Below, in pieces: positions 10,806 to 21,927 of a DNA stretch of 64,000 bases. A program made the translations under genes and the position numbers. Where the stretch lies: positions 124,001 through 188,000 of the forward strand of contig JADGJC010000014.1 in NCBI GenBank assembly GCA_027596075.1. The letters run 5' to 3'. The DNA comes from Rhizophlyctis rosea. Lineage: Eukaryota > Chytridiomycota > Chytridiomycetes > Rhizophlyctidales > Rhizophlyctidaceae. The notes below the pieces were generated by a model. That model saw only the letters and a list, made by a program, of their open reading frames with translations. It searched no databases and had not been told where the DNA came from. Each line of letters begins with the position of its first letter. Position 1 is the first letter of the stretch.

Positions 10806-11903
10806 TCATTTCCTGGCGGCAGCGGTGTACGGTCTACGCAAAGGGGGGGAAGTGACTCCTGTAGCGACTGGCGGTTTGGCCGTTGCTCCCGTCGGTGGGT
10901 TAGAGCTGCTGGGCTTCCCCTTTTCGACCAGGGCTACCATAGCTTCAACCTTCTCCAACTCGAAAGGTATATCGATGTCCGTGTCCTTTGAATCATCGTC
11001 CCAGAACTTCAGTGCTTCTTCCCAGGAAACGATGCTATCGTCCATGATTGTAGCATCCCCCCTCTGCATCAAATTCGGAATCATGTCCCCCATTGCATTG
11101 CTTCCCATTGCAGAGGAATGATATCCGCTTTCCCGGGCCAGCTTTGCACCGTTTGCCTGAGCTTTCCGTCCCATCACCATCCTTGTGACCCTAACCTTCC
11201 GGATTAGTCTAGCTCGCTCTGGTGTGAGGTAGTTCAACCAGTCTTCGGTTTCTCTTGATAATCCAAGCGGCGTGACCGACATTTCCCATCCGGATATTCC
11301 ACAATGGGCGATTAGTAGGCGGAAATAGGATGTAAAGCTCGGAGCGAGGTGGTGGAGAGTGTTTGTCGAGAGGCAGTGGAAGAGGATACATGGTGGTTGG
11401 TGGGAAGTGGTGAGTGGGTGGGGTGATGTTGCGGTTGGAATTGTTGATTTGGATGTAAAGGCGAGATAGGTTGTTCCGTGTGGTGAAGTGGAGAGTGTAT
11501 ATGTTTGATAATGTGGTGAGATGTTGCGCTGAGTGATTGATTCAAGGGAGTTGATGTATATTTCGCCGATTGGGGATTTGGTTTTTGGCGCGTGAGGGGT
11601 GTGGATGTTTACCGTCCAGGTGAGGGATAGGCCATCGGTGGTTAGGAGGAAGGATCTGAGGTCGGGGGGGAGGTTGTTTGGTGCATTCGTGCGGTCCCAG
11701 AGGGTGAGGAGGTGGGAGGGGACGGGGGAGCAGGTCAGGAGTTTGGGTGGGGTGAGGATGGAGTGGGATGATAGGTAGGGCAGGAGGTTTGAGAGGAGGT
11801 GGGGAAGTGGTTGCGAGCGAGAATGTGCGGGTGCGGGTTGATGGGCTGTATGGGTGTGTATGGGGGCGGTGGACGGGCGTTGGGGAGGTAGTTGTATGTG
11901 CAT
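10806..11903 (-). CDS. TPGS2: Tubulin polyglutamylase complex subunit 2-like (TPGS2)
   Basis: TPGS2 is a non-catalytic subunit of the TTLL1 tubulin polyglutamylase complex, which modifies axonemal and other stable microtubules. A single-exon frame of 365 residues. The central part (residues about 75-240) has the SMI1/KNR4-like fold pattern: LWDRTNAPNNLPPDLRSFLL followed by TDGLSLTW, GEIYINSLESI, ILFHCLSTNTLHHLAPSFT. The TPGS2-typical end of the domain is SYFRLLIAHCGISGWEMSVT followed by PLGLS. N- and C-terminal parts (about 70 and 120 residues) are low complexity and unique. Start at 11903. It is head-to-head with PMP3. The identity rests on the C-terminal block plus the SMI1-like pattern and would fit the flagellar genes elsewhere in the window; a generic SMI1/KNR4-domain protein is the alternative. 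Confidence 0.72.
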   Translation of the reverse strand: MHIQLPPQRPSTAPIHTHTAHQPAPAHSRSQPLPHLLSNLLPYLSSHSILTPPKLLTCSPVPSHLLTLWDRTNAPNNLPPDLRSFLLTTDGLSLTWTVNIHTPHAPKTKSPIGEIYINSLESITQRNISPHYQTYTLSTSPHGTTYLAFTSKSTIPTATSPHPLTTSHQPPCILFHCLSTNTLHHLAPSFTSYFRLLIAHCGISGWEMSVTPLGLSRETEDWLNYLTPERARLIRKVRVTRMVMGRKAQANGAKLARESGYHSSAMGSNAMGDMIPNLMQRGDATIMDDSIVSWEEALKFWDDDSKDTDIDIPFELEKVEAMVALVEKGKPSSSNPPTGATAKPPVATGVTSPPLRRPYTAAARK

Positions 11904-12237
11904 CTTGTTAACGAGTGTTTAGAGATTTCAAGATCACGGCTGGGAAACAAAGGCGAAACATGAGTCTTCGCTGCTTACATAAGTTGAGGCAGTGCAATTG
12001 TCGAACATATGCCAAGCCTTGTTCCACCAACGTCATCGCACGTGTGACGTGGATGGGCCCCTAGACAAAGTCTCAAGACAGCGCCAGGCGTTCTTCAGCC
12101 TGAAAACTCCGCCTCTCCCTCTCCCTTCCCACACTCTTCCCACACAATCATCTCGCATTCTCAAACTCTGATACCTAAAGCAAAACTCGTCAACAACACC
12201 CTCATATCATAACCGAAAAAAACAAGGAAACAACAAA

Positions 12238-12659
12238 ATGGGTCTCGGTTCAGCCATCATCTTGGTTCTCATCACCATCTTCGTGAGTGTTGTTTACCGG
12301 TAGGGCCAGTGAAGCGCAATTTTCTCACCGAAGCGTGTGCGTCTAGTTCCCCCCTCTCGGTGTGTTCGCTGTTGCTGGCTGTGGAATGGACCTCTTCATC
12401 AACATCTTGTTGACCATCCTTGGTTACATTCCCGGTATGTTTGACTTGCCACTTCACCTCGTTCCTTGGATACTGAACAATCCGTACAGGTCACATCCAC
12501 GCTTTCTACCTCGAGTGGGTCTACTACGACCGCCAGGAGAAGCTGCGCAACGGCATTACTCCCGCCGGCCGCGCCAGCTTCGTCTACAGCGACAGCGTCC
12601 AGACCGGCGGTGGACGCGTGTGGCACCAACACAACCAGCAGCAGCCTATCAGGGTGTGA
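12238..12659 (+). CDS. PMP3: PMP3/RCI2 family plasma membrane proteolipid
   Basis: PMP3 proteins are tiny hydrophobic plasma membrane proteins that influence membrane potential and salt tolerance. Three exons (12238-12282, 12347-12434, 12490-12659) give 100 residues. The core has the two membrane helices: MGLGSAIILVLITIF then FPPLGVFAVAGCGMDLFINI with LLTILGYIPGHIHAFYLEWV following, including the conserved PPLGV, C-G and IPGHIHAFY/W features. Fungal and plant PMP3 usually stop soon after this point at 52-57 residues. Here a hydrophilic C-terminal extension of about 45 residues follows (a YDRQEKLRNG start, a Gly-rich middle and a Gln-rich end). Identification is firm. Confidence 0.93.
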
Positions 12660-13097
12660 AGGGAATGCGGATAGCGGCTTGGTCCAGGGCGCCGTGGGAC
12701 GGGAATATGTACAGACGAATATCCATACCTTGATTGAGCGTTGGCTTACCGGTCAGCGGGTCAGCATGGTTTACATAGGGGCGTAGTGCAATGTAGTATT
12801 GTATATGGCGAAATTTTTTGTACAAATTGATCCTTTGCGAAAATGCATCGAAATTCAGCTAATGTAGTTTGCTCGGTATTTGAGCCTGTCACTTTCCAGT
12901 TTACCCATCTCTCCGTCTCTGAAGCACACTCATGTCCTTTGAAGCGGGGAATGCAATGGGGACCGAAAGTCGTTCCTCTGGTCGTTTCTTCATCTTCATC
13001 AAAACGCACTCTCTCACAATCGATACACCGTTATCAACCGGGTGCTTATAAATCTACATATGAAAGCTGGAGTAATATACATGGGGAGAGAAAGGCC
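12660..13097. other. Convergent intergenic region (PMP3 / EMC8)
   Basis: Lies between two convergent stop codons and should hold both 3' UTRs. No gene, RNA or repeat recognised. Confidence 0.5.
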
Positions 13098-13961
13098 TCA
13101 CGTTTTAATCAATCGTTCGATCTGAACATTTCGGAGCCAATCTGATTGAATGTTGTCGAGATGGTTATCGAAATCCCGTATGGACTCGTATGTTTGGGAT
13201 TGAATGTGGGCTTTGACTACTGTGTGTAAGGCTGCAGCGTCTGGTGTTGATGCCAATCTGCAGATTCAAGCGATAAGTATCGTAAATACCGCATGCCCTC
13301 GCCCTGCCAATGCTTACTGCTCTGCTGGAAGAATCTTCCAATTTCCCGCTTTATATGTGTGTGGCTGTTCGAATGGTTCGAATTGTTGGAGTTTGAGATG
13401 CTGGTTTCTCTCATGAATGTATTTGATGCAGCAACTCACCACTACGGCAATTTCGTTTGGGGTAATCATTCTGGTAGGATCGATCTATATAGTCCACAGT
13501 ACCGTCAGCGCTGGGTTGACATATTGAATCCTCTGCAGTTCGAACCCACCAACAATAAGATGCTGTTTCCACCAAAAACCTCGTCGACCTTTCCCGCAAG
13601 CTTTGCAACCGTTGGTGTTACGCTTTTGTCAGACGCGATTTCGTTTGCGGTGTAAAGTCCGACAATTTGTTGAGACGTTTGCTTGCAGTAGATATCGGCC
13701 TAAAGTATAGTTTAGAGACTAAAGTTCTGGCAAAAGCCCGAACGGCATCCAAAGAAAGGTCATTTTTACCTGTTCCAAAGCAATGGTGACATTGGGTGCA
13801 AGTGGATGGGTGTGAAAAAGCGGGATGGCATCGGAAATTGTAACGGCGTCGCCAGACTTTGTGCCGATCAGAATTCCGTAAACGGGCTGAGTAGGATACT
13901 TCGCAGCATGGAGGATAAGTTTCAGATATGAAATTTGCTGAAGGGTATATGTGGAGGGCAT
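13098..13961 (-). CDS. EMC8: ER membrane protein complex subunit 8/9
   Basis: EMC8/9 is a cytosolic subunit of the ER membrane protein complex, the insertase for tail-anchored and multi-pass proteins; it has an MPN-like fold without the metalloprotease ligands. Five phase-compatible exons give 197 residues. The start MPSTYTLQQISYLKLILHAA continues with KYPTQPVYGILIG and the hallmark DAIPLFHTHPLAPNVTIALE. The next exon (ADIYCKQTSQQIVGLYTANE) matches the family's GYYQANE block. Two small exons follow (IDPTRMITPNEIAVV; PHTYKAGNWKILPAEQ). The last exon ends with QTYESIRDFDNHLDNIQSDW followed by a short tail, stop at 13100-13098. It is head-to-head with the CIPK-like kinase, 246 bp away. Confidence 0.93.
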
Positions 13962-14207
13962 GGTTGCCGTTCAATGTGATGGAGGTTGGGGATGGGGAGC
14001 AAGAGATCTTGAGCTCCTCAACACCAACAACCACAACCGCGGAATTGAAGTCCCGCCGCCCCAGCCGCGCCGTGCCATTGAAGCGCCACAGGGAGTTCTC
14101 AGGACCCTTAAAAGTTCACTGGATTGCAACCTCATCCCTCGTCATGCTCAATACATAACCACTATTTTTCAAATGAAAACTACATGCATCGCAGAGATTA
14201 ACCCCCA

Positions 14208-16375
14208 ATGGCCACTAAGAGAGTGGGCAATTACAGACTAGGTACCATGATTGCGCACAAAGAATTAGGTTGCTCCATACTCACGTCACTACAGGAAGAA
14301 CGCTCGGTAAAGGAGCTTTCGGGAGGTGTGGTGCATTTTTCCAAATAGATCTGTCAACAAATGGTTTCATGACATTTGATTTGCTCACCCTGCCTTCGAA
14401 CTATTCAGAGTTAAAGTCGGCACCAATGTCGTCACAAATCAAACGGTTGCAGTCAAGATTTTGAACAGAGAAGATATTCTTGATGGAAATATGACGGAGC
14501 AAGTGAGGAATGAGGTATGCGCACCTCGATCACTCACAGCACATCACATCACAGCACAAACATCTTGCTGAATGACATATTCCCAGATCACTGTACTCCG
14601 CCGCGTTCGACATCACAATATCTGTAATCTGGTGGATGTCATGGCCACCCGTGAACGCATCTACATCGTCATAGAGTTTATCAGTGGGGGAGAGCTGTTA
14701 TACCATCTAGGTATGCTTGGAAGGCTTTGTCATAACATCCAGCGCTACGATGTGACTGAAAAAGCACGAAGCAAGCATCGGCAGGCAAATTCTCCGAAGC
14801 AGTTGCACACTCCTACTACCGACAACTTATTGAGGGAGTGCAGTATTGTCACTCTGTTGGCGTCTGTCATCGTGATATCAAACTTGAGGTAAGCAGTGAG
14901 ACTGTTACAGGCATCCGCTTGGGCAACGAGCGACGTCTTATCAGTGGGGCACTTACAGAATCTGCTGGTGACGGATGATGGTCATCTAAAAATCACCGAT
15001 TTCGGGCTTGCGATTGGTGTTGAAGAGGGGAAGAAGTTATATCACATCTCTGGGACCCCAGGTGTGAAGAATTCATGCAATTTGAGGTCTGTCACGGCAC
15101 TAAGCTGAGCCATGAAATTATGTCTTCAGCGTTCATGGCTCCAGAGGTATGCACGATCTGCTGCATTACCATAGCATGGTGCTCACATTGTCTTTGGGAT
15201 CGATGATAGATTCCACTTGGCAAAGGGTATGATGGACGTGCGGCAGATATATGGTAAGGAGGCACCATTTCCATATCGCCCTTGGTTCGTATTGACAGCG
15301 ATATGAAGGTCATGCGGCGTGGTGCTTTACCTTTTATTGACCGGACGTGGGTATAACGCGGCTCATTCGGGCAGCGCTCAGACCGTGCTGTTGGCTTACA
15401 CATTGCCGACGTGCAGGGCTGCCGTTCCGGGAGGGAGACTTAGAACCCTCACCAACCAGGGTGCTACCACTGCATCCACGTTTTCCAACTGTGCCGGAGA
15501 TATCCCCGCTCGTCAGAAGTAAGTCACAATGCCGCCATTCTCCAACTTGGAGCAACCAATACTGACTCATGATTGTATTTCGTCAGGCCTTCTTGAACGC
15601 ATCTTGATTACAGACTGGAAACGGCGAATCACAGCTGGCGAAATGCTGGAGCATGAATGGCTGTACGCATGCTCATTCGATGCGATTATTGAATGTCCAT
15701 TCTTTACACATTTAAAAACAGAACGCAGCACCCCAATGCTCCCAATTCGCTCACAAATGCCTTCTCGATGGAAGGTCTGCCTATTACTCAGCTTCCCACA
15801 CCGTAAGTGAGGTGTGGCTTCCAATCTCCCGTTTCAATGAGATCCAGCTGATTCATAAACCCTCAGCTTGAATGCTTTTGAACTGCTTGCCCATTTGGAT
15901 ATGTTCTCTATGGACCCTCTACTAGCGACATCTCCGACCCACCTTACGCGGTTTTTGACAGTCGAGCCGGTGGAGCTGGTTGTCAAACGTATCACACAGG
16001 TGTTGTGCACGATGCCTGTCAGCTTTTCATATGTTGAGAGTTGCTATAAGGTTGGTGAACAGCCCGGTAAGGTTCGGTCTTTGGTCCCACATTTCTGAGT
16101 CCTATCTGCCTTCAATGACCAGTTCAAGATTTCGGCACCATTTGCAAACGGAATGATCATCGTCTTTGCACAGCTGCATTTGACCACCAATGGAGGATTG
16201 ATCCTTGTGGATTTCCAGAAGTGGCGGGTGAGTATTGTCTACCGGAATGACCATGAGTCTCCTATATGTAGCTGACGTATCTGTCGCGATTTGTGGCTAG
16301 GGTGACGGAGATGAGTTTCTTAGATTATATCGTGAGTTGTACTTGAAGGTACCTGACATTATACTTCGTGGTTGA
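14208..16375 (+). CDS. CIPK-like Ser/Thr protein kinase with NAF motif
   Basis: About 13 short exons join to a protein of roughly 430-460 residues. It begins [20 protein letters not shown] (the P-loop is split by an intron). It has the ATP Lys in [14 protein letters not shown] in [14 protein letters not shown] in [10 protein letters not shown], a GTPAFMAPE activation-segment end, and [16 protein letters not shown]. These are CAMK/SNF1-type features with no missing catalytic residue. After the kinase come HEWL and a linker, then [19 protein letters not shown], a good match to the NAF/FISL motif by which plant CIPKs bind calcineurin-B-like (CBL) Ca sensors. The C-terminal domain runs from [15 protein letters not shown] to [20 protein letters not shown] and matches the CIPK regulatory (KA1-like) domain, including [10 protein letters not shown]. 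Start ATG 14208 is confirmed by the splice LG|R. It could be a fungal SNF1-family relative that resembles CIPK by descent. Confidence 0.85.
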
Positions 16376-16925
16376 GGTTGAATTGTTGGCATGTGTTGGA
16401 CTCCCTTGCATGGTCCCTTTCGCTTTCGGGTGTTAGGGAGCTGGCTTTTGCTCAGTGTTGCTGCTGTTGGGAGTTGACAAGCATTTCCCTGCATGCCATG
16501 AACATCATCTTACAGTGAATTTCTTTGCCTAACGAGCAAGCATATCGCAATATTTATGAGTTTATGGCAGTGTATTCTGCCAATTTTCAACTTTTTCATC
16601 TTCATGCTGATATGGACCCTAAAAGATGGCAATAGGACCCTGAGCAAGGAGATGATGTGGCAACTTGGATGGCGCATGGCTGAGCAGGTTCTGGCGCGGC
16701 GGCAGCCTTCAATGGCCACGTTGGCGAATGTTGTGGTGTCGACTTTACATCCCCTTGCCTGCCCATTCACACGCACTTTCTCTACCCGACCCTAACGATA
16801 CCCCTGCTATAAAAGGACTCGATAACACCGTCGGCAGAACGGTACACGAAACATAAACATAGAAGTGCTGTGGTCACACTCATCTTACTCGAAAGCCTCC
16901 AGTGACCGCAGCTGGTACAGACGCG
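16376..16925. other. Intergenic with promoter of beta-COP
   Basis: Spacer of 550 bp between the kinase stop and the SEC26 start. A TATA box lies at 16808-16814. Nothing else recognised. Confidence 0.5.
16808..16814 (+). promoter_or_regulatory. TATA box of SEC26
   Basis: TATAAAA preceded by CTGC, 112 bp upstream of the beta-COP ATG; the only good TATA match in this spacer. Confidence 0.6.
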
Positions 16926-19900
16926 ATGGCCGAGAGCTTCACCTACACGATAATTCAGCAAGATGGTAAGACTGTTCTGCCACCTATTGAAATGAACCTT
17001 TTCTCACGCGTACGGGACAGACGACAAGGACCAACCCAGCGTGCAAGACTTGCGCAACCAGCTCGAAACCGGGAAGGATGAGCAGAAGATTGAGGCGATG
17101 AAGAAGATCCTCCTTCTCATGCTCAACGGAGATCCCTTGCCACAACTCCTAATGCACGTCATCCGCTTCGTGCTGCCACATAAGAACAAGACGTTGAAGA
17201 AGCTATTGCTTGTGTACTGGGAGATATGCCCAAAGACGAACCCTGATGGAAAGTTGAAGCAGGAGATGGTGCTCGTATGGTAATACGTGTCGTCGTTTTA
17301 TTTGCGGGAGGGGTCGATGCTCACAGCGGTCACTTCGTAGCAATGCGATTAGAAATGATTTGCTTCATCCCAACGAGTATATCAGAGGAGCAACGCTTCG
17401 CTTCCTGTGCAAACTGCGTGAAGCCGAAATTTTGGAACCTCTTATCCCTTCAGTCAGACAGTGCCTGGTAAGCTGCTTTGGAGGAAATCCGCATTTGTGG
17501 ATATTTAGATATTTACATTCCCCTTTTCAAGGAACACCGACATGCATATGTCCGCAAAAATGCCCTCCTCGCTATATACAACATTTACAAAACTTTCGAC
17601 TACCTAATTCCTGACGCCCCTGAATTCGTTCATACATATTTGCTCAACGTGAGTGTCCTACACGGAAATCTCCTTGATGATATTACCAGTTTGCATGACC
17701 CACGAAACTAATGAACTTTCAAATACAGGAGGCGGATACAAGCTGCAAACGCAACGCGTTCATTATGTTGATGAACACCAAACAAGCTCTTGCTGTGGAA
17801 TACCTAAACTCTGTTTTCGGCCAAGTTGGAGCGTTCGACGAACTATTACAGCTATCCATCATCGAGCTGATCCGAAAAGAGTGCAGAACGCCCACCGCGG
17901 AGAAGGTGTGTGAAAGATGGAATCAGTCGCATCTGCAGCTGCATACTAAAACCGTGGGAAGGCGAAATATATCCAATGCATTCTCTCCCTGCTGCACGCT
18001 GCCTCCCCATCCGTCAAATATGAAGCTGCCAACACCTTGACCAACCTTACCTCTCATCCCTCTGCCATCAAAGGCGGCGCGTCTGCTTACCTTGAGCTCA
18101 TCCTCAAAGTAGCCGACAACAACGTCAAACTCATCGTACTGGATAAAGTCAACGAGCTGCGAGACAAACATGATCGCATTCTGGATGACAAGGTTATGGA
18201 CATTTTGCGAGTATTGAGCAGGTGAGTGGTGCAGATATTGCTGAGTGCTAGGGATCAGACGACTGACAAGCACTGCATCTGAAAGTCCGGATATCGAAGT
18301 ACGACGGAAGTGTCTGAAGATCTCTATGGAAATGGTGTCAAGCCGAAATGTAGATGAAGTCGTGAATTTCCTGAAGAAGGAGCTTGTAAGAACACATGAG
18401 GCGGAGTACGAGAAGGTAATAGAGTGACTTTTGCATCCCAATTGATCTCCAAACTGACGATTTGGCGAAAGAACAATGAATACAAACAACTGCTCATCCA
18501 CGCGATCCATTCGTGCGCCATCAAGTTCTCTGAGGTGGCGGCAAATGTGGTCCACGTTTTGATGGAGTTTTTGGGTGACTCCAACAATGCTTCGGCCGTG
18601 GATGTTATCGCTTTTGTCCGTGAAGTGATGGAGAAGTTCCCACAATTGCGTGGTGGCATTGTGGGGCGATTGTTGCAGACCTTCGCTGATATGAAGACTG
18701 GGAGGGTATTCCGGGGCGCACTATGGATTATCGGAGAGTATGCTTTGGACGCTGCTGGTATGGCCACGTCATCCGATTCTGCAGGTTTTCTTGAAGTGGG
18801 TATTGATAATATTATGGATTTAGCAATCGAGGAGGCATTCCGGAAAATCCGGTCAGCATTAGGCGAAATCCCAATTTTGGCATCCGAACAGGTTTGTGCT
18901 TGACACTATACGAGAAAGATACAGTGGGCCCTTTGCTTATGCTGCATGCAGCAATCCTCAGAGGAGCCCAAGAAGGAAGATGAGCCGAAGGTGGAAGCGG
19001 CTCCTGGAAAGCCCACGCCCGCCCGTCGTGTGCTCGCGGATGGAACATATGCAACCGAAAGTGCATTCTCTCAAAAGTCTCCTACTAGCGCTACCGCAGA
19101 TTCGGCCTTGACTGCTCACAAACCGCCACTTCGAGGTGAGCAATCAAATCAATATTGCGAACCGCCCCATATACTCATTCAGCTTGATTGCAGCCTTGAT
19201 TCTGAACGGGGACTATTTTGTCGGTTCCGTGTTGGCGAGCTGTCTCACGAAGCTCGTTCTCCGGTACGGCGAACTGCAGGAGGACCGCGCACAGGTTAAC
19301 ACACTGAGATCGGAGGTGAGTACGGGGACATCCTGCCTCATATGACATTTTCCTCATATGTCATCCAATAGGCAATGCTCATCATGACGAGCATCATCCG
19401 AGTGGGCAAATCAGAAGTTCCCTCGTCTCCTATTGATGAAGATTCGCATGACCGCATCATGACCTGCTTGCGCGTCTTGTCTTCCGTCCCTGATGAAACC
19501 GTATTGAAGGAAGTGTTCCTCACCGAGTGCCGGAGAGCTTTCACTGAACTTATCAAGGCGGAGGAAGTGAGTGGACGAAACTACGGTACAAGAGGAATTA
19601 GTATTTTGAGAGCTGATATATCCGCGTCTTTCAGAAAACACAAAAGCGAAAGCTTAAGCAAAAGGAGACCGTCAAGGTCCATGCGGATGACGTCCTTTCG
19701 TTCCGGCAGCTTCGGTCGAAGAAGACTCTCGGTTCGGGGGCGGATGAGGTGAGTAAGAATACGTGCTCATATGTGAATGACCAAACCCATTGAATGTTGT
19801 CGTAGTACGAGCTGGACCTCACTCGGGCCACTGGGCAAGGCGAGCGAACCGACGATTTGGTATCGAAGTTGAACCGGGTAATTCAGCTTACTGGTACGTG

Positions 19901-20946
19901 AATCATCTTTTGAATTGTAAAACTCCTTTACGCCAACTCTCAATCTGGCTATAGGCTACTCAGATCCAGTTTACGCCGAAGCGTACGTTAACGTTCACCA
20001 ATATGATATCCTTCTCGGTTTGTAACTTTGCATATATGTCTGGAGGGTTACAGCTGACCACATTCCATATAGACGTCCTCATTGTCAATCAAACCAACGA
20101 CACCCTTCAAAACTTGACTCTGGAGTTCTCGACCTTGGGAGACCTCAAACTTGTTGAGCGTCCCACTCCTCATACCTTGGGCCCTCGTGGGTTCCACAGC
20201 ATTAAAGCTAACATCAAGGTACTTGGCAATCAGCTTACTTATCATTCAGCGCGTTCTGACATTTTGACACTCTTGAAGGTGTCGTCTACCGAGACTGGCG
20301 TTATCTTCGGCAACATCGTCTATGATGGTCCCTCAGCATTGGACATGAACTGCGTCATTCTAAATGACATTCACATTGACATCATGGATTACATCAACCC
20401 CGCCACATGCACAGAGACGCAGGTAAGTATCTATTCGACCCGCGCCAGGACCAATGATGTCCATTCAAACGCGTTTCACAGTTCCGAATGATGTGGAGTG
20501 AATTCGAATGGGAGAACAAGGTCAACGTGAACACGAACGTCAAGTAAGTCGACGGAAGTCGCAAGGCCACGCCGACTTATATTCATCATGCCGATTATCT
20601 AGCGACCTACGAGTGTTCTTGAGCCACATCCTCAAATCCACCAACATGAACTGCCTCACTCCTGACCACGCCCTTTCAGGCGAGTGCGGGTTCCTGGCGG
20701 CGAACATGTACGCCCGCAGTATCTTTGGCGAGGACGCTCTTGCAAATATTTGCTTGGAGTCGCAAGGGGGGTCAATTACGGGTCACATTCGGATACGGAG
20801 CAAGACGCAGGGTATTGCTCTTAGTCTTGGCGATAAGGTAAGCGGAAATGTCGATGATGTGCTCTGATGCTGTTGAGTTATGCTGATGAATCGAATCATT
20901 GTAGATCACTTTGTCACAAAAGAACGTGGTTGTGGCTGCTGCTTAG
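16926..20946 (+). CDS. SEC26: Coatomer subunit beta (beta-COP)
   Basis: Beta-COP is an adaptin-like subunit of the COPI coat, acting in Golgi-to-ER and intra-Golgi transport. Around 17 exons give a protein of roughly 950 residues, the usual family size. The start [13 protein letters not shown] splices to [24 protein letters not shown]/Armadillo repeats follow: [80 protein letters not shown] and [20 protein letters not shown]. The C-terminal appendage region has [40 protein letters not shown] and [20 protein letters not shown]. The protein ends QKNVVVAAA. Identification is firm; some small exon borders in the middle are by eye. Confidence 0.96.
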
Positions 20947-21927
20947 ATGTTATTATTTTTCAAAACTTGTAAAAAGATTCCCGTATGTTGGTCTTGTTGA
21001 CCAGTCCTTCCCATTTGAGTTTGATGCTTCCTCTTCCCATGCCGTAATATATATAGGATTTGTATCGATGCCATTTACTGTTTTGGTGAGATAGACTTGC
21101 TGCTGCGGCTCCAATCAGAGGGCAACCAACGTGCATGTCCTCTGGACCGCTCGTGGATCCTTTTCTGCCCATTCCGTTGCGAAACCTGACAACACCATGT
21201 GCTCGAGTTCTCTTCACTCCTCTGTTCAAATAAATGGCTAAAACAACCAGATGCGAAAGTGCTCGACTTTTTCAACATGGCAGGCCAATGTGCAATTTGT
21301 GACCAGACTTCTTGCCGGCACCAAGCCGATAAGAAAAAATCAACGATGAAAAAAAAACAAGTAAATAGTTGCATGTAATTAGGGTGAACTGTTGGTTGCT
21401 GCCACATGGTATTGATCGTTGCCACATGATAGAAGCAAGGTTCCATGGTGGACGGGATAGCATAACTTACCGGTGGATGAGCGACAAGGGTTCGAGCAGC
21501 CCAATTTCGCGTGATAAACCATTTCCTTTTTATGGGGCGGAGGGTTTTCCATGTGCTTACTAATAAAACCCGGGCAAGTCTGCGCATCGGGGTCTGCGCA
21601 TTGGCCCCCACATCTGCAGGGGTCAGGTGTTGGCGCTCGCCTGTGTCGAAGTCATGCGGCCGGAGAGCGCGTCATAACATCCCTTACTTCCCTTTGGAAG
21701 CTCAACTTCCCTTCAAAGGCTTCTCCTTCCATGTTGTGAAAATCATGCCGGCCAAGCCGATGGGAGCACAGGCTTCCTGCGGAGGAATGTGTTGCCCGAT
21801 TCCAGTCTGGCAGTTGGGATGAAGGGTCATATAAAAGGGAGTCAACTTCCTCTCCCATTTCATACATAACCTCTACTTCCGCTGCCATAGACCACACCAT
21901 CATCCAGTCCTTTTGCTTCACCAGCCC
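20947..21927. other. Long intergenic region before the PhyH gene
   Basis: About 980 bp without a convincing gene on either strand. An A-rich stretch lies at 21335-21360, and a TATA box at 21830-21836 serves the gene at 21928. Confidence 0.5.
21830..21836 (+). promoter_or_regulatory. TATA box of the PhyH-type gene
   Basis: TATAAAA, 92 bp upstream of the ATG at 21928. Confidence 0.6.
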
